Shown here one piece after another: positions 7,657-8,474 of a stretch of DNA of 8,474 nucleotides. The position numbers and the translations under genes are program-made. The notes beneath the pieces are model-generated. The model worked only from the letters and a program-made list of their open reading frames with translations. It was not told the DNA's origin and did not search any database. Origin of the DNA: Pseudomonadaceae bacterium UBA5811. Lineage in GTDB: Bacteria; Pseudomonadota; Gammaproteobacteria; Pseudomonadales; Pseudomonadaceae. Where the stretch lies: positions 1 through 8,474 of the forward strand of contig DIDB01000024.1 of NCBI GenBank assembly GCA_002417905.1. The letters run 5' to 3'. Every line of letters starts with the position of its first letter. Positions within the stretch are counted from its first letter, which is position 1.

Positions 7657-8369
7657 TCTGGGGCCTGTCCCTGCAACCAGAAAACAGGTGCTCCAGCAGC
7701 CGCGGCAGGGATTACAACCAGGTTCAGCCCTGGTACCAGCATGGCCAGATAGACTGTGCCGCCAAACCCCAGCGTGTCGCGGCGATGCCTGCGCAACCAG
7801 GCCAGCATTTCGCTCCAGCCGGTATTCCGGTTATCTGCTGGAAAGTCCACGTACTGGACAGCCATCATCCAGATGCTGAACAGCAACCAAAGCGGAGCCG
7901 CCAGCAGATTGATCACTGGCAGCAGGGAGAGCCCTAGCAGCAGCAGAGCCCGCGGGGCAAAATAGCCAAACTTTTCAAACTCCCGCCGAAATGAACGGCC
8001 CACAAGGGCTGGCAAGTCCCGCCATGCAAAAGGCTGATCCGCTTTCCTGCCTGTCAGAATCTCTTCCACTTTCTCGGAAAGCAGCCCGTTAAAAGGTGAG
8101 GCAATCAGATTGGCCAGCATGGTAAATGTGAAAAACACCACCATGATCACAACCAGCAGCAACAGCAGCCACACCGGATAGCGGACAAAATCCAGCCATG
8201 CCGGCAGGCTGGAAACCAGATGGTCAACCCATACACCGGCCTGCCTGAACAGCAGGTAGATCATGCCCGAGAACAGAACCATATTGATGATCAGCGGAAC
8301 GATGACAAAGTGCCGGAGGCTCTTGCCGGAAATCAGTCTCAGCCCTCTGCAGAAATACTGGAATCCCAT
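7647..8369 (-). CDS. cysZ: CysZ, sulfate permease (EI24 family)
   Basis: Inner-membrane sulfate transporter that feeds cysteine biosynthesis in E. coli. It has 240 residues, close to the usual 250. It shows family motifs in order: LRHFVIVPLIINMVLF (18-33), ANLIASPFNGLLSEKVE (86-102), REFEKFGYFAPRALLLL (129-145), the AVQYVDFPADN segment (170-180) and FGGTVYLAMLVPGLNL (202-217). Hydrophobic helices lie at about 22-42, 65-90, 140-172 and 203-233. The ATG at 8369 is the only reasonable start: an in-frame TGA lies three codons upstream. AAAGGA is only about one base from the ATG, too close for a standard site. The preceding gene ends six bases upstream, so translation probably depends on reinitiation. 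No sulfur-assimilation genes are visible nearby. Confidence 0.93.
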   Translation of the reverse strand: MGFQYFCRGLRLISGKSLRHFVIVPLIINMVLFSGMIYLLFRQAGVWVDHLVSSLPAWLDFVRYPVWLLLLLVVIMVVFFTFTMLANLIASPFNGLLSEKVEEILTGRKADQPFAWRDLPALVGRSFRREFEKFGYFAPRALLLLGLSLLPVINLLAAPLWLLFSIWMMAVQYVDFPADNRNTGWSEMLAWLRRHRRDTLGFGGTVYLAMLVPGLNLVVIPAAAAGAPVFWLQGQAPDQS

Positions 8370-8375
8370 ATCCTT

Positions 8376-8474
8376 TCACGCCATGATCATGAAAGCATCG
8401 GGCCAGACAGCCGCACGCTGCTGACTGGCCAGCCCGAAGCCATTATTTATATCTCCGGACAGATCCAGATCAGG
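8376..8474 (-). CDS. 3' end of an unidentified gene upstream of cysZ (runs off right edge)
   Basis: The minus-strand frame ending in TGA at 8376-8378 is open to the window edge for 32 codons, ending with ASQQRAAVWPDAFMIMA. Its stop is six bases before the cysZ ATG, the spacing of an operon with coupled translation, and cysZ lacks a well-placed ribosome binding site of its own. Too little is visible to name the product. The open frame is short enough that chance is possible, but position and spacing favour a real gene. Confidence 0.6.
   Translation of the reverse strand, partial: PDLDLSGDINNGFGLASQQRAAVWPDAFMIMA

Noticed and set aside
8382..8391. Perfect palindrome CATGATCATG
   Set aside because: It lies inside the coding end of the gene upstream of cysZ, where it encodes Phe-Met-Ile-Met. 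Ten bases is short and no second copy supports an operator.

Overview
This window looks like chromosome from a moderately GC-rich betaproteobacterium. I lean towards Neisseriales (Chromobacterium/Laribacter-like), from the protein style of the core genes and the HopJ-family gene. That placement is inference from sequence feel, not a search.

Left part (1-4896, all minus strand): the conserved block queA-tgt-yajC-secD-secF, read from right to left. queA and tgt overlap by four bases (ATGA) and act at consecutive steps of queuosine modification of tRNA. yajC, secD and secF encode the accessory membrane complex of the Sec translocase; secF runs off the left edge. The block is tightly packed and looks like one operon. 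The unusual spot is the yajC-secD junction, where a strong 8-bp hairpin replaces a visible Shine-Dalgarno.

Centre (4897-6133, plus strand): a near-consensus sigma70 promoter drives a tRNA-Leu(CAA) gene with encoded CCA and a terminator behind it. Directly downstream lies a decayed P4-type tyrosine recombinase. It has lost its normal start frame, carries a frameshift near 5480-5500 and has an internal deletion that removes the first catalytic Arg/Lys region, while the HxxR, His and nucleophilic Tyr boxes remain. This is the scar of a genomic island that used the tRNA as its attachment site. GGGGCAT-type repeats in front of the integrase may be its arm-type sites.

Right part (6134-8474): a looser accessory stretch. 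It holds two small orphan genes on the minus strand (70 and 77 codons), each with a good ribosome binding site. The 70-codon gene has a structured upstream region: two direct repeats, an 8-bp dyad, a plausible promoter and a perfect AAGGAGG. Next come a plus-strand HopJ-family gene and a minus-strand cysZ sulfate permease gene whose 3' ends overlap by 10 bp. The tail of an unidentified gene six bases upstream of cysZ runs off the right edge.

I do not see a complete new defence or mobile system. The points most worth a second look are the decayed tRNA-Leu integrase and whatever it once mobilised, the regulated-looking leader of the 70-codon gene, the yajC-secD hairpin, and the short ORF overlapping the start of the HopJ-family gene.
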